Below, piece after piece: positions 15,477 to 23,753 of a stretch of 32,426 nt of DNA. This DNA comes from an uncultured Verrucomicrobiota bacterium (GTDB lineage Bacteria; Verrucomicrobiota; Verrucomicrobiia; Limisphaerales; UBA9464). The notes below the pieces were generated by a model that was given only the letters and a program-made list of their open reading frames with translations, was not told the DNA's origin and searched no databases. The first letter of the stretch is position 1, and every line of letters starts with the position of its first letter. The translations under genes were made by a program, and so were the position numbers. The DNA lies in NCBI GenBank assembly GCA_903821635.1, contig CAIJLV010000130.1:1-32426 (forward strand), read 5' to 3'.

Positions 15477-16412
15477 TCAGCGCAGGTAGTCCATCAGGGT
15501 CATGCTCATAATCTTGGCGGCGCTTTGAATCGTGGCTTGATAGGCGCTCTGGGTTTCGCTCAGGCGCACGAGGGTGTCGGCCAGATCGGCATCGCCTTCC
15601 CGGGAGGACTGCAATTTGAGTTCCACGCCCCGGGCCGTGGCGGAACTGGCGGCGGTTTCCAATCGGGTCTGAGTCGCCCCGATGTCGCCGAGGTGCGCGA
15701 AGAAATTATCTTCGTCGGTCTCCAGGGCGGGGCGGTCGGTCTCGGAGATCGCCTGGGTGTCACCGGCGAGCAGGTGATTCTGGAGCGAGATGAGGTGGTT
15801 GAAAAAGTCGGCGCCGCTCCGGCTGTCGGTCACCAGACCGCGGGGGCCGCTAGCGCCGGTATTGGCTCCGGGAATGGTCGTGGCCAAGGTGACCCCGGCG
15901 GCGATTTCTACTTCGTTGGCCGCTTCGTTGCCCCGGTAGGCGACGCTGGTGACGAAGCCGTCGGCGTCGGTTTCGAGGACGAAGGGGGGCTCGCCGGACT
16001 TGGTGCCGCCGAACAGATGTTGGTCGCCGAATTTCTGGTTCAGGGCGCCCACGGACTCTTTGATCAACTGGGTGATCTCCTTGGCGTAGCTGGTCAGGGC
16101 CTCGGGTTGGTTCATGTCCCCGGCCCGAATGACGATGACGCCAGCTTTGTCGGATGCGGACTGGAGTGACCTCAGGGCCGAATAGGTGGCGGTGCTGGTA
16201 TCCTGAAGGCGTCCGATGTTGGCCTGGTATTGGGTGACGGCGCCGGATTCGGCCTGGAGTTCGACCAAGCGCTGCATGGCGACCGGATCGTCGGAGGCAT
16301 TCTGGATCCGGCGGCCGGTGGCGGCCTGCGTCTGGAGGCGGTTTTGCCGGCTGCTCAGTTGGCTGAGTTGGTCGGTGAGGGAGTTTGAAAAATGATGGGT
16401 CGAGACGCGCAT
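15477..16412 (-). CDS. flgL: Flagellar hook-filament junction protein FlgL
   Basis: A protein of 311 residues, homologous to flagellin at both ends. The N-terminal coiled coil (STHHFSNSLTDQLSQLSSRQ, then ASDDPVAMQRLVEL) and C-terminal helix (LVRLSETQSAYQATIQSAAK) are the D0/D1 pieces that assemble in the axial filament. The variable middle contains GTKSGEPPF as in FlgL proteins. FlgL joins hook to filament after FlgK and is secreted by the flagellar export system. It is the last gene of the flgF-flgL run, 53 bases after flgK. Confidence 0.93.
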   Translation of the reverse strand: MRVSTHHFSNSLTDQLSQLSSRQNRLQTQAATGRRIQNASDDPVAMQRLVELQAESGAVTQYQANIGRLQDTSTATYSALRSLQSASDKAGVIVIRAGDMNQPEALTSYAKEITQLIKESVGALNQKFGDQHLFGGTKSGEPPFVLETDADGFVTSVAYRGNEAANEVEIAAGVTLATTIPGANTGASGPRGLVTDSRSGADFFNHLISLQNHLLAGDTQAISETDRPALETDEDNFFAHLGDIGATQTRLETAASSATARGVELKLQSSREGDADLADTLVRLSETQSAYQATIQSAAKIMSMTLMDYLR

Positions 16413-16465
16413 GGCTTGGCTCCTTCAGGGCGGCCGCTTCGTTGCCGAGGCGGCCGCAGGGTGAC

Positions 16466-17860
16466 TTAACGTTTCAGGTTGATGACGTCGTCCAGCATTT
16501 CATCGACGGTGGTAATCAGCCGGGCGGAAGCGGTGTAGGCTTTTTGAAATTTTACCAAATCGGTCATTTCTTCGTCGAGGGAGACGCCGCTGACGGACTG
16601 CCGTTGGCGGATGAGTAAGTCGCCCACGAGGGCTTGGCTGGAGAGTTGTTCTTCGACCGAAGCCAACGACTGACCGACTTCCGCCACGGTGTGGCTGAAG
16701 TGTTGGATCAGGGTTTGGTTACCCAAGCCGGCCAGGGATCGTTGGGCCAGTTGGGCGAGGTTTAAGGCGACTGTGCCGTTGCCGCTCGCCCCCGCTTCGG
16801 TGCTGAGTTGCAGGCGGGCGGGATCGGCGCGGAGGTCGGCGTTGACGGCGAGGTCGGCCGCCATGGTGCCGGTGAAGAAGTCGGCGCCGGTTTCGCCGTT
16901 GAGACCGAAGCCAGCGCGATGCAACGCGTTGACTTCGGTGATCAGTTCCGACGCCAGGGTGTTCAAGTCGCGGCGGAGTGAAGCCAGCGCGCTATCGCGC
17001 ACGTCAATCGTGCCGTGCAGGGTTCCGCCGGTCAGGTCTAGCTCCGTGCCCGCGGTTTGTGTGCGCACCAAGCGGCGACCGTCGGCGGCGGTGTAGGGTT
17101 CCAAGCGGTCTACCACTTCGCCGCCGCTAACCAAGGTGGTGCCGGCGACGGAGATGTCGATGCCGCCACTGTCCGTGGTGCTGGTCTCGAATTTGATGAT
17201 CCGGGAAAGGGATTCGAGTTTCTGTTGGCGCAGGTCGCGCAGGTCGTTGGCTTGCCCGCTGTCGGCGACTTCGGCCCGGCCAATCTGGTTGTTCAACTCG
17301 GCCAGTTGACCGAGCAGGTCGTTGGCGGCCGTGGTGTCGTCGGTCAGGGCCTGATCGAGCGAGGCGCTGAGTTCGGCTAGGCGGCCGTCGGTCTTTTGAA
17401 AGGTGGCCGAGAGATCCGCGGCCCGACTGAGCAGCACGGTCCGTTCGACCAGTGAACTGGGGTTGGTGGAGACGCTTTGAAAGGCTTCGAACAGCCCGCT
17501 GAGCTGACCGGCCAGGCCGGCGCTGCCGCCCGCGACGCCGGCGATTTGCTGGCCAAGACTCGATTGGGCGAGGCCGAGGGCTTCTTGGCGAGCGTTGAGC
17601 GAGCCGCTGATGCTGGTTTCGGCGAGCACTTGCGAATCGAGAATCGAGTTCCGCAACTGCTCGACCACGCTGGCTGCCACGCCGGTGCCCTGGGGCCCGA
17701 ACGTGCTGTCCATCGGGGTTGACGTCGTGACCGCGAGGCGCTGGCGGGTGTAGGCGGGATTGTTGACGTTGGCCAGGTTGTGGCCGGCGACTTCGACGCC
17801 CTTCTGGTTCGCCTGCAAAGCGCGGGTGCCGAGGTTCAGCGTTCCAAAAAGGCCGAGCAT
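16466..17860 (-). CDS. flgK: Flagellar hook-associated protein FlgK
   Basis: A protein of 464 residues, slightly shorter than enteric FlgK (about 547), so the middle domain is reduced. The N-terminus has the rod/hook family signature AGHNLANVNNPAYTRQR; the C-terminus has GVSLDEEMTDLVKFQKAYTASARLI, the D0 helix shared by rod, hook and HAP proteins. It is the first hook-filament junction protein and is a client of FlgN, encoded directly upstream with a 21-base gap. Confidence 0.95.
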   Translation of the reverse strand: MLGLFGTLNLGTRALQANQKGVEVAGHNLANVNNPAYTRQRLAVTTSTPMDSTFGPQGTGVAASVVEQLRNSILDSQVLAETSISGSLNARQEALGLAQSSLGQQIAGVAGGSAGLAGQLSGLFEAFQSVSTNPSSLVERTVLLSRAADLSATFQKTDGRLAELSASLDQALTDDTTAANDLLGQLAELNNQIGRAEVADSGQANDLRDLRQQKLESLSRIIKFETSTTDSGGIDISVAGTTLVSGGEVVDRLEPYTAADGRRLVRTQTAGTELDLTGGTLHGTIDVRDSALASLRRDLNTLASELITEVNALHRAGFGLNGETGADFFTGTMAADLAVNADLRADPARLQLSTEAGASGNGTVALNLAQLAQRSLAGLGNQTLIQHFSHTVAEVGQSLASVEEQLSSQALVGDLLIRQRQSVSGVSLDEEMTDLVKFQKAYTASARLITTVDEMLDDVINLKR

Positions 17861-17881
17861 GGGAATCGGGGGGCTGGGGGT

Positions 17882-18376
17882 TCAACCGACGACTTCGAGG
17901 AGGGCTGCTTGGGCGGGAAAGCTGGGCGGCGCACGGTGGCCGATGCCGTTGTAAACCAGCGTGGCCGGCGCCGGGATCAGCGAGTTGATGAGCCGCTGCA
18001 TGGACTCCATGGAGCGCGCCAGCAGGAGGTGGTTTTGCCGGGCCCGTTGTTGGACGCGGATGAGGAGTTCGTTGTTTTCGTCCACGAGGGCGGACACCAG
18101 CGGTTGGTAATCGGCGGGGAGGGCCCGGATCAGTTGGCTGAAGGTGGGCGCGTCCAAGACCAGTTCGCGGGCGAGGGTGAGCTGCATCTGTTCCCGGAGC
18201 GCGCGGGCCTGCTGGATGGCGGCGGCTTGGGCTTGGACCGAGGCGACGCTGGCGAGCAGATCGTCGCTGGATCGGTGCAGCACGAGTTCCTGCTGGTGAT
18301 CCAGCCGGGCGAGCATTTCACCGTAGTTTTTCAGTTCCTCCCGGAGGAGGTTGATGAGGCGTTTCAGCGTGTCCAT
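17882..18376 (-). CDS. flgN: FlgN-like flagellar export chaperone
   Basis: An almost wholly helical protein of 164 residues (LKRLINLLREELKNYGEML; ARALREQMQLTLAREL) with the FlgN-family pattern. FlgN binds the C-terminal helices of FlgK and FlgL and delivers them to the export gate. Sequence conservation in this family is low; position immediately before flgK and flgL supports the call. The start overlaps the flgJ-like gene's end by 13 bases. Confidence 0.8.
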   Translation of the reverse strand: MDTLKRLINLLREELKNYGEMLARLDHQQELVLHRSSDDLLASVASVQAQAAAIQQARALREQMQLTLARELVLDAPTFSQLIRALPADYQPLVSALVDENNELLIRVQQRARQNHLLLARSMESMQRLINSLIPAPATLVYNGIGHRAPPSFPAQAALLEVVG

Positions 18377-18780
18377 CGCAGGGAGGAGGTCGAGCCGATG
18401 GGCTCGGGTTTAAAAGTGAGTTTAGCCGGCGGCGGGGCGGTTTGTTGGCCGGCGGCCGGGTCGGTTTCGGGCGTCAGTTGGCGGCTCAGGGCCTGGGTCA
18501 GTTGCCCGGCGAGGCCGAGGCCGCCACTGGAGGTGATCTGGTTGGCCAGTTCGTTGACCAGCATATCTTGGTGGATGGCGGCACCGGAATTGCCGAGGGC
18601 CATGGTGGACTTGAAGGCGGGACGGTGGGCTTCGGTGAGAATTTGCCGCACCAAGATCGCCTCGAAGCGTTTGCTCAGCTCCGCGACTTTGTCGTGTTCG
18701 GAGACATGCCGATTGCCCGCGAGGTTTTCCGCCGAGAGTTCGGCGGGCGCGACCGGGCGTTGCAGGGCGGAGGTTTGCAT
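18364..18780 (-). CDS. flgJ: Rod-binding protein (FlgJ N-terminal type)
   Basis: A protein of 138 residues carrying only the rod-binding domain of FlgJ: KVAELSKRFEAILVRQIL, then GNSGAAIHQDMLVNELANQI and SGGLGLAGQL. The peptidoglycan hydrolase domain of enteric FlgJ is absent and the C-terminus is a proline-rich tail. Single-domain forms are common outside gammaproteobacteria, and a separate hydrolase is expected elsewhere. It starts three bases after the flgI stop. Confidence 0.87.
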   Translation of the reverse strand: MQTSALQRPVAPAELSAENLAGNRHVSEHDKVAELSKRFEAILVRQILTEAHRPAFKSTMALGNSGAAIHQDMLVNELANQITSSGGLGLAGQLTQALSRQLTPETDPAAGQQTAPPPAKLTFKPEPIGSTSSLRWTR

Positions 18781-18783
18781 GGG

Positions 18784-19887
18784 TCAACGCATGATGAGTT
18801 CAGCCTGGAGGGCGCCGGCTTCCTTCATGGATTGGAAGATGGACATCATATCCCGGGGGGTGACGCCGATGGAATTGAGGCCCGCGGCGACCTTTTCGAT
18901 GGTCGGCATCTCGTCGAGCGTGATCAGGCGGCCTTTGGCTTCGTTGATCTTGGTGTCCGTGCGGGGGGTGACCGTGGTTTTGCCACCTTGGCTCAGCGCA
19001 TTGGGCTGCGAGACATCGAGGGACGAAGCCACGCTGATGGTCAGTTCGCCGTGGGAGACGGCGCACGCGGCGATGCGGATACGGGACGTGGCGACGATGG
19101 TGCCGGTGCGTTCGTTGATGATGACGCGGGCCGGGGTGTCGGGGGTGACTTCGATGGCTTCGAGGCGGGCGATGAATTCCACCGCCGCCTCATCCGGCAG
19201 TCCCTCGGGCAGATGGACGCGCACGGTGGTCGGGTCGAGGGCGGCCGCTGAATTGGTAAAAACCGCGTTGATCGCCATCGCCATGCGGGCGGCCGAGGTG
19301 AAATCAGGTTCCCGCAGGAGCAATTCCACGCTGCGGTTGCGGACGATCTTGGTGGGGATTTCTTTTTCAATCAGGGCTCCGCCGGAAATTTTGGCCACCG
19401 TGGGGTGATTCTTCTGCACCGAGGCGCCGCCGCCACCGCCGGCGCCGCCGATGAATCCGCCGACGGCCAACGCTCCTTGCGCCAGGGCGTAAACCTTGCC
19501 GTCGACGCCGTAGAGTGGGGCTTGCAGCAGGACCCCGCCTTGAAGGCTTTTGGCGTCACCATAGGAGGAGATAGTCACGTCCAGCCGGGTGCCGTTTTTG
19601 ACGTAGGCGGGGATATCCGCCGTGATCATTACGACCGCGACGTTCTTGGCGGAGACTGTGGCGGGGGGCACGGTGACGCCGAACCGTTGCAAGGCGTTGG
19701 CCAGGCTTTGCACGGTGTAGACTGGGTCCTTATCGCCGTCCCCCGCGAGCCCGGTGACGAGCCCCATGCCGACCAGTTGGTTGTCGCGCGCGCCCGAAAC
19801 CATCGCCAGGTCCTTCAAGCGCACCCCGGCCCGCGTGGGCAGGAGTGCGAGTGGCAGGCAGGCGAGGAGGGCTAGGAGACGGCGCAT
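18784..19887 (-). CDS. flgI: Flagellar P-ring protein FlgI
   Basis: A protein of 367 residues, matching enteric FlgI (about 365). A Sec signal peptide (MRRLLALLACLPLALLPTRA) directs it to the periplasm, where it forms the ring in the peptidoglycan layer. Conserved stretches seen are RLKDLAMVSGARDNQLVGMG, GLAGDGDKDP and the C-terminal NSIGVTPRDMMSIFQSMKEA. A glycine-rich loop with five consecutive Gly lies near residue 140. ATG 19887 is chosen as the signal-peptide start; the frame is open further upstream inside flgH. Confidence 0.97.
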   Translation of the reverse strand: MRRLLALLACLPLALLPTRAGVRLKDLAMVSGARDNQLVGMGLVTGLAGDGDKDPVYTVQSLANALQRFGVTVPPATVSAKNVAVVMITADIPAYVKNGTRLDVTISSYGDAKSLQGGVLLQAPLYGVDGKVYALAQGALAVGGFIGGAGGGGGASVQKNHPTVAKISGGALIEKEIPTKIVRNRSVELLLREPDFTSAARMAMAINAVFTNSAAALDPTTVRVHLPEGLPDEAAVEFIARLEAIEVTPDTPARVIINERTGTIVATSRIRIAACAVSHGELTISVASSLDVSQPNALSQGGKTTVTPRTDTKINEAKGRLITLDEMPTIEKVAAGLNSIGVTPRDMMSIFQSMKEAGALQAELIMR

Positions 19888-19897
19888 AACGGTGGCC

Positions 19898-20530
19898 TCA
19901 AAACGGAGTGACTTTGTCCCAAACCCGGTTGAACCAACCCTTCTTTTGCGAGTCGGTGACGGTGCCTTTGGAAATGTAGCGGATGTTCGCGTCGGCGATG
20001 TTGTAGCTATAAACCGTGTTGGCGGCCGTGACGTCTTCCCCGCGCACGGTGCCGCGCAGCACGGCGTCGAGCGATTCGCTGGCGAATTTCGTGTGGCGGG
20101 TGCCCTCGACGATGAGGTTGCCGTTGGGCAGCACATCCACGACGTGGACGGCGATGCGGCCGGTGATCTTCTCGGTGTTCGCTACCTTGCCGCCGCCATC
20201 AAAGGTGGACGAAGAATCCAGCTTCATGGCGGGCAATTGGCCGCCCTTCTTTAGGAGGTTGCTGGCGGCGGGACCATAGAGAAAACTGGAGATGCTGGCG
20301 TCGAGGCCGGACTTCTTCGAGGTCGCCGTGCTGTTGTCCTTCGAAGAGGAGCTGTTTTCCTCCACCAGGATCGTGAGGATGTCACCCACGGCCCGGGCGC
20401 GGCGGTCGGCGGTCAACAACTTGGCCGAATCTTCCCGCCACAGGGACTGGGCGGGGGCTGGCAGGGCGAGGAGGCAGCCGAGGGCGGCGCCCCAAGCTAG
20501 CTTACAGGGGAACGATGACGGTTTGCTCAT
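19898..20530 (-). CDS. flgH: Flagellar L-ring protein FlgH
   Basis: A protein of 210 residues forming the outer-membrane ring. Family segments are LWREDSAKLLTADRRARAVG, DILTILVEENSSSS, and the C-terminal VEGTRHTKFASESLDAVLRG with GTVRGEDVTAANTVYS and IADANIRYISKG. Enteric FlgH is a lipoprotein; here the N-terminus offers Cys19 in AALG-C, a poor lipobox, and a plausible signal peptidase I site at APA-QS (27/28), so lipidation is doubtful. The start overlaps the end of flgA by 29 bases. Confidence 0.95.
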   Translation of the reverse strand: MSKPSSFPCKLAWGAALGCLLALPAPAQSLWREDSAKLLTADRRARAVGDILTILVEENSSSSKDNSTATSKKSGLDASISSFLYGPAASNLLKKGGQLPAMKLDSSSTFDGGGKVANTEKITGRIAVHVVDVLPNGNLIVEGTRHTKFASESLDAVLRGTVRGEDVTAANTVYSYNIADANIRYISKGTVTDSQKKGWFNRVWDKVTPF

Positions 20531-21458
20531 CTTGGACCTTTCCGCGGAATTCGCGTTTTGATTTGAGGTTGCGCACGCGCACTTGCTGACCCGGCGCGCC
20601 GTCGTCCAGAGCTTCTACCCGGACGGAAATGTTTAGGGCCCCGTCGCGGATCAACGCGTCCACGAGCTTGCCGCGGCGGATGACCGGGCGGACACGCAAC
20701 ATGCGGGCGTAGATCGGCGAGCCCGCGGCGACGTTTTCGCTGAGTTCGCAAGCGTCCTCTTCGGGCACGACGTGGGCGAGGGGTTGGAAAAGGGTCAGCA
20801 CGTCCCGGCGTTCGCGCACAAGGTCCGCGTCGCGCACGGAGGTGTTGCGCGTCAGTGGGGAGCGGGCGACCCACACTTCGCGCCAGACTTTGGCGTCGGC
20901 CGAAACGGTCCAGGTGCCAAACAGTTCCCGTTCGCCCCGAAGTTCAAAGCGGAGGAGGGAGCGAGCGGTGACCCCACTGGCCGGATGGTCGGTGAGCTTC
21001 AGGGTGAAGGGTTCATCCGGGATGCTCACGCCCGGCCAAGGGCGCGTCAGCTTGAGTTCGAGTTGGCCGCGGTCCCGCACAAATTCTGCCTGCAGCGTAT
21101 CGGTCAACGTGGCGAGCAACTCCACCTCGTCGAGGCGCCGGAGCCGGCGGGTGATCCGGATCTGAGCGGCGCCGGCCCAATTCGAAGTCGTCAACTCGGG
21201 CGCGACCGTCTGGAGCTCGGCCAGAATCCGGGCGCGGGATAGGAACAGGATTTTGCCGACTTCCGGCGCGTCGGCGAGGCGGATGGGGGGGAGTGCCGGT
21301 TCCGTCTTCACGACGTCCGACAAGAGCACGCCCTGACTGTCCACTCGGAGGTCGGTGGCGAGCGTCCAAGCGGCCGGCCAAGCCTGAAAACTCAACCCGA
21401 CCGAGGCCAGCGTCACCAGCAGAAGCCGGCGCGTGAGAGCAGCAAGGGAAGGTTTCAT
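20502..21458 (-). CDS. flgA: Flagellar P-ring assembly chaperone FlgA
   Basis: A periplasmic chaperone of 318 residues for FlgI, with a signal peptide (TRRLLLVTLASVGLSFQAWPA). The C-terminal SAF-like domain is clear: RSPLTRNTSVRDADL, LSENVAAGSPIYARML, RGKLVDALIRDGALNISV, and the end QQVRVRNLKSKREFRGKV. The N-terminal half is longer than in enteric FlgA (about 219). The gene lies two bases after flgG and before flgH and flgI, the usual ring-assembly order. Confidence 0.92.
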   Translation of the reverse strand: MKPSLAALTRRLLLVTLASVGLSFQAWPAAWTLATDLRVDSQGVLLSDVVKTEPALPPIRLADAPEVGKILFLSRARILAELQTVAPELTTSNWAGAAQIRITRRLRRLDEVELLATLTDTLQAEFVRDRGQLELKLTRPWPGVSIPDEPFTLKLTDHPASGVTARSLLRFELRGERELFGTWTVSADAKVWREVWVARSPLTRNTSVRDADLVRERRDVLTLFQPLAHVVPEEDACELSENVAAGSPIYARMLRVRPVIRRGKLVDALIRDGALNISVRVEALDDGAPGQQVRVRNLKSKREFRGKVQDEQTVIVPL

Positions 21459-21460
21459 GG

Positions 21461-22243
21461 TCAGCGGCGCAAGTTGTTGCTGATCTGCATCATTTCGTCG
21501 GAAGCCTGCACGGCCTTCGAATTCACCTCGTAGGCGCGTTGGGCCACGATGAGGTTCACCATTTCCTCGACCACCTTGACGTTCGACATTTCGAGGAAGC
21601 CCTGCTGGAGGTCGCCGAAGCCGTTTTCGCCGGCGTTGCCGATTTCGGCGGTGCCGGACGCGACCGATTCGCGGTAAAGATTACGCCCCAAACTTTCCAA
21701 GCCGGAGGGATTGGCGAAGCGGACCAACTGCACCCGGAAGTTCTGGCTGCCGGCCGAACCCTTGGTCGTCACCGTGCCGTCGGGCGCGATGGAGATGTCG
21801 GTCGTGCCGGCGGGAATCGGTTGAAAGCCGCCTTGCAGCGGCAGGCCGTCGCTGGTGGTCACGCGGCCGTCGGACGCCGTCTTCAGCGCGCCGTCGCGGG
21901 TGAAGGCGCGGGAACCATCGGGCATCTGGACTTCGAAGAAGCCGTCACCCTGGATCGCGACGTCGAGGCGTTCGCCCGTCTGCGTGAGTTCGCCCGTGGT
22001 AAAGATCTTGGACGTGGCGACGAGGCGGGAGCCGTGGCCGACCTGGAGGCCGGTGGGGAGTTGATTGCCGCCGCCCTGTTCCGCGCCGGCGCTCCGGGAG
22101 GTTTGATAGAGCAGATCTTGAAACTCGACCTTGTTCTTCTTGAAGCCGGTGGTGCTGACGTTGGCCAAGTTGTTGGCGATGACGTCGAGATTGGTCTGCT
22201 GGCTTTGCATGCCGGCAGCCGAGGAATAGAGCGCGCGGAGCAT
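21461..22243 (-). CDS. flgG: Flagellar distal rod protein FlgG
   Basis: A protein of 260 residues, the standard length. The N-terminal signature LDVIANNLANVSTTGFKKNK and the FlgG-type N-terminal segment VEFQDLLYQTSRSAGAEQGG are present, as is QGDGFFEVQMPDGSRAFTRDG. It ends with MVNLIVAQRAYEVNSKAVQA and a short helix. It forms the distal rod through the rings. The gap to flgF is two bases. Confidence 0.96.
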   Translation of the reverse strand: MLRALYSSAAGMQSQQTNLDVIANNLANVSTTGFKKNKVEFQDLLYQTSRSAGAEQGGGNQLPTGLQVGHGSRLVATSKIFTTGELTQTGERLDVAIQGDGFFEVQMPDGSRAFTRDGALKTASDGRVTTSDGLPLQGGFQPIPAGTTDISIAPDGTVTTKGSAGSQNFRVQLVRFANPSGLESLGRNLYRESVASGTAEIGNAGENGFGDLQQGFLEMSNVKVVEEMVNLIVAQRAYEVNSKAVQASDEMMQISNNLRR

Positions 22244-22245
22244 GG

Positions 22246-22986
22246 TCAGTTCGGATTACCGAGTTCGCTGATGGCACGACCCATCCGCTCGTCATTGAGC
22301 TGGACGATCTTTTGGTTGGCCTCGAAGCCGCGCATGGCCGTGATCAGATTGGCCATTTCGGCAACGGGCGAAGTGTTGGCTCCTTCCAGAAATCCTTGGC
22401 GCACGGCAGGCTCGCGGACTGTTTCCGGGAGCAGTCCGGGCGCATTCGCCATGAACAGTCCGCCGGTGATCGGCGTGAGCCGTTGCGGCTCGCCGAAACT
22501 CACGAGCTTGAGCTGGCCCCGAGTTTCGGCGCCCTGCGAGATTTGGCCGCGCGGAGAGATGGTGATCGGCTGGCTGTTGTTGCGGTCCAGTTGGATCGGG
22601 CCCGAATCGCCCTGCACGAGGTAACCCTCCTTCGTCACCAAGTTCCCCTGGTTGTTCATCTGGAACGAACCATCCCGGGTGTAGGCGCGGGAACCGTCGG
22701 CGAGCTGCACCTCGAAGAAGCCCGAACCTTCGATGGCGACATGCATCGGATTGCCGGAAGGTTGCATGGCGCCCGGCTCAAAGCTGGTCGAATTGGCCAC
22801 CTTGGGCATCGCCCAGTGCTGCGCAGTCGCCTGTTGGCTCATGACGCCGGCTTGCACCGTCTCAAACGAAACCTGCTGCCGACGAAACCCCGGCACCGCA
22901 CTCGCCGACAGATTCTCCGAAATGACTTCCTGCCAACGCGCGTTGGCGTTCATGGCGGCGGAGGCGTTGACGAGGCTGACATTCAC
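22246..22986 (-). CDS. flgF: Flagellar proximal rod protein FlgF (FlgG-like)
   Basis: A protein of 246 residues of the rod/hook family: EVISENLSASAVPGFRRQQ at the start, IEGSGFFEVQLADGSRAYTRDGS split across the central fold, and NLITAMRGFEANQKIVQ at the end. The GTG at 22986 is chosen because it gives the family's normal distance (MNVSLVNASAAM, 11 residues) before the second Met; the frame is open to 23142 but that part has no family features. It heads the flgF-flgL run, with a sigma-54-type promoter match immediately upstream. FlgF is preferred over FlgG by order and divergence. Confidence 0.9.
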   Translation of the reverse strand: MNVSLVNASAAMNANARWQEVISENLSASAVPGFRRQQVSFETVQAGVMSQQATAQHWAMPKVANSTSFEPGAMQPSGNPMHVAIEGSGFFEVQLADGSRAYTRDGSFQMNNQGNLVTKEGYLVQGDSGPIQLDRNNSQPITISPRGQISQGAETRGQLKLVSFGEPQRLTPITGGLFMANAPGLLPETVREPAVRQGFLEGANTSPVAEMANLITAMRGFEANQKIVQLNDERMGRAISELGNPN

Positions 22987-23000
22987 AACAGGACGCTGCT

Positions 23001-23017
23001 CAGCATCGGTTGTGCCA
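23001..23017 (-). promoter_or_regulatory. Sigma-54-type (-24/-12) promoter in front of flgF
   Basis: The minus strand reads TGGCACAACCGATGCTG: a full TGGCAC at -24 and ATGCT at -12, with the obligatory ten-base GG-to-GC spacing. Many flagellar rod/ring operons are sigma-54 dependent. The predicted start point is near 22991, only about five bases before the GTG of flgF. Confidence 0.5.
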
Positions 23018-23220
23018 CCTGTAAAAAGTGCCGCTTTTGGCCCTATATCAAGCAGCCCCCGGGGTAAGGTGGCAAAAGCTGCCCGCCCATTCGTGCCGGC
23101 TACGCATGAATTGCCGACTGCCCAGGCCCGCAGGCTGCCCAACGAAGGCGGCCGGGCCAGTCAGTCATTTTGTGCCACTGGGCAGACGCAGGCGCGAAGG
23201 CGCCGAACCCCGCGGAACCA

Positions 23221-23600
23221 TTGTTGCCCAGTGACTGGCGCGAGCGCTACACGCTGACTGTGCGGGAGGTTGCGCGGCGGGTTGAGACGGCGGGCGTGTC
23301 GCCCGCTCAGAACGTAGCCGCGTGAACGGGTGCCAGAAGAACCAGCCAAGCATCGCCCGGCCCGACGCCGACTACGATCCCAATGAACGGCGTAACTTCA
23401 TCACTCGTCAGGCTGTCGAGGCGGTGATGGCCGAAGAGAAAGCCAAGGCTGCCAAGCTCAATGCGGAATCGTTGCCGCAGGCTGCGGAAGATCTCAGCAA
23501 CGTTCCGAAGGATGCGGAAGAGTCCGCCCGCCCCAGAAGCCTTCCGAAACCGCTGCCCCTAACCCATCCACCGACGCTGCACTCAGCGAACTGCGGAAAA
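23221..23600 (+). pseudogene. Degenerate helix-turn-helix DNA-binding gene with two frameshifts
   Basis: Three consecutive plus-strand frames join into one protein. Frame one reads SDWRERYTLTVREVARRVETAG (positions 23230-23295). After a GT duplication at 23296-23299 the next frame reads VARSERSRVNGCQKNQ, then DYDPNERRNFITRQAVEAVMAEEKAKAAK. Near 23530 a one-base loss moves to a third frame reading PQKPSETAAPNPSTDAALSELRKN. The first 70 residues look like a small MerR/excisionase-like DNA-binding domain that I recall from verrucomicrobial genomes, followed by a charged linker. The usual C-terminal part is missing, and no ATG is seen (TTG 23221 or 23224). A broken or transferred gene is the best reading. 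Confidence 0.5.
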
Positions 23601-23709
23601 ATTCCCCCTGCCGGAGCACGCCGTTGGTGCTGCCGTCCACCTGGACGGTGGCGGGGGTCTGGGCGAGGGGCGCAGTTGGGGCCCCTCGAGTGTCCGAAGA
23701 TTGGGCCAT
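23494..23709 (-). CDS. Doubtful small open frame, 71 codons
   Basis: Runs in the same direction as the flagellar genes, starting 44 bases after the proline-rich gene. The first 35 residues (SDTRGAPTAPLAQTPATVQV, then DGSTNGVLRQGEFF) have normal-looking codon use; the remainder lies antisense to the third frame of the pseudogene. It may be the 5' remnant of a flagellar-operon gene cut by the pseudogene's arrival, or merely antisense. No family recognised. Confidence 0.25.
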   Translation of the reverse strand: MAQSSDTRGAPTAPLAQTPATVQVDGSTNGVLRQGEFFRSSLSAASVDGLGAAVSEGFWGGRTLPHPSERC

Positions 23710-23753
23710 GGGGCGGGCAAACCTAGGGCGGCATCAAAGGCCGGCGGCGGGCT

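Noticed and set aside
17780..19408. 542-codon plus-strand frame
   Set aside because: Antisense to flgN, flgJ and flgI; no family resemblance.
23163..23177. Second TGGCAC on the minus strand as a sigma-54 site
   Set aside because: The -12 part is GACT; there is no GC at ten-base spacing from GG.
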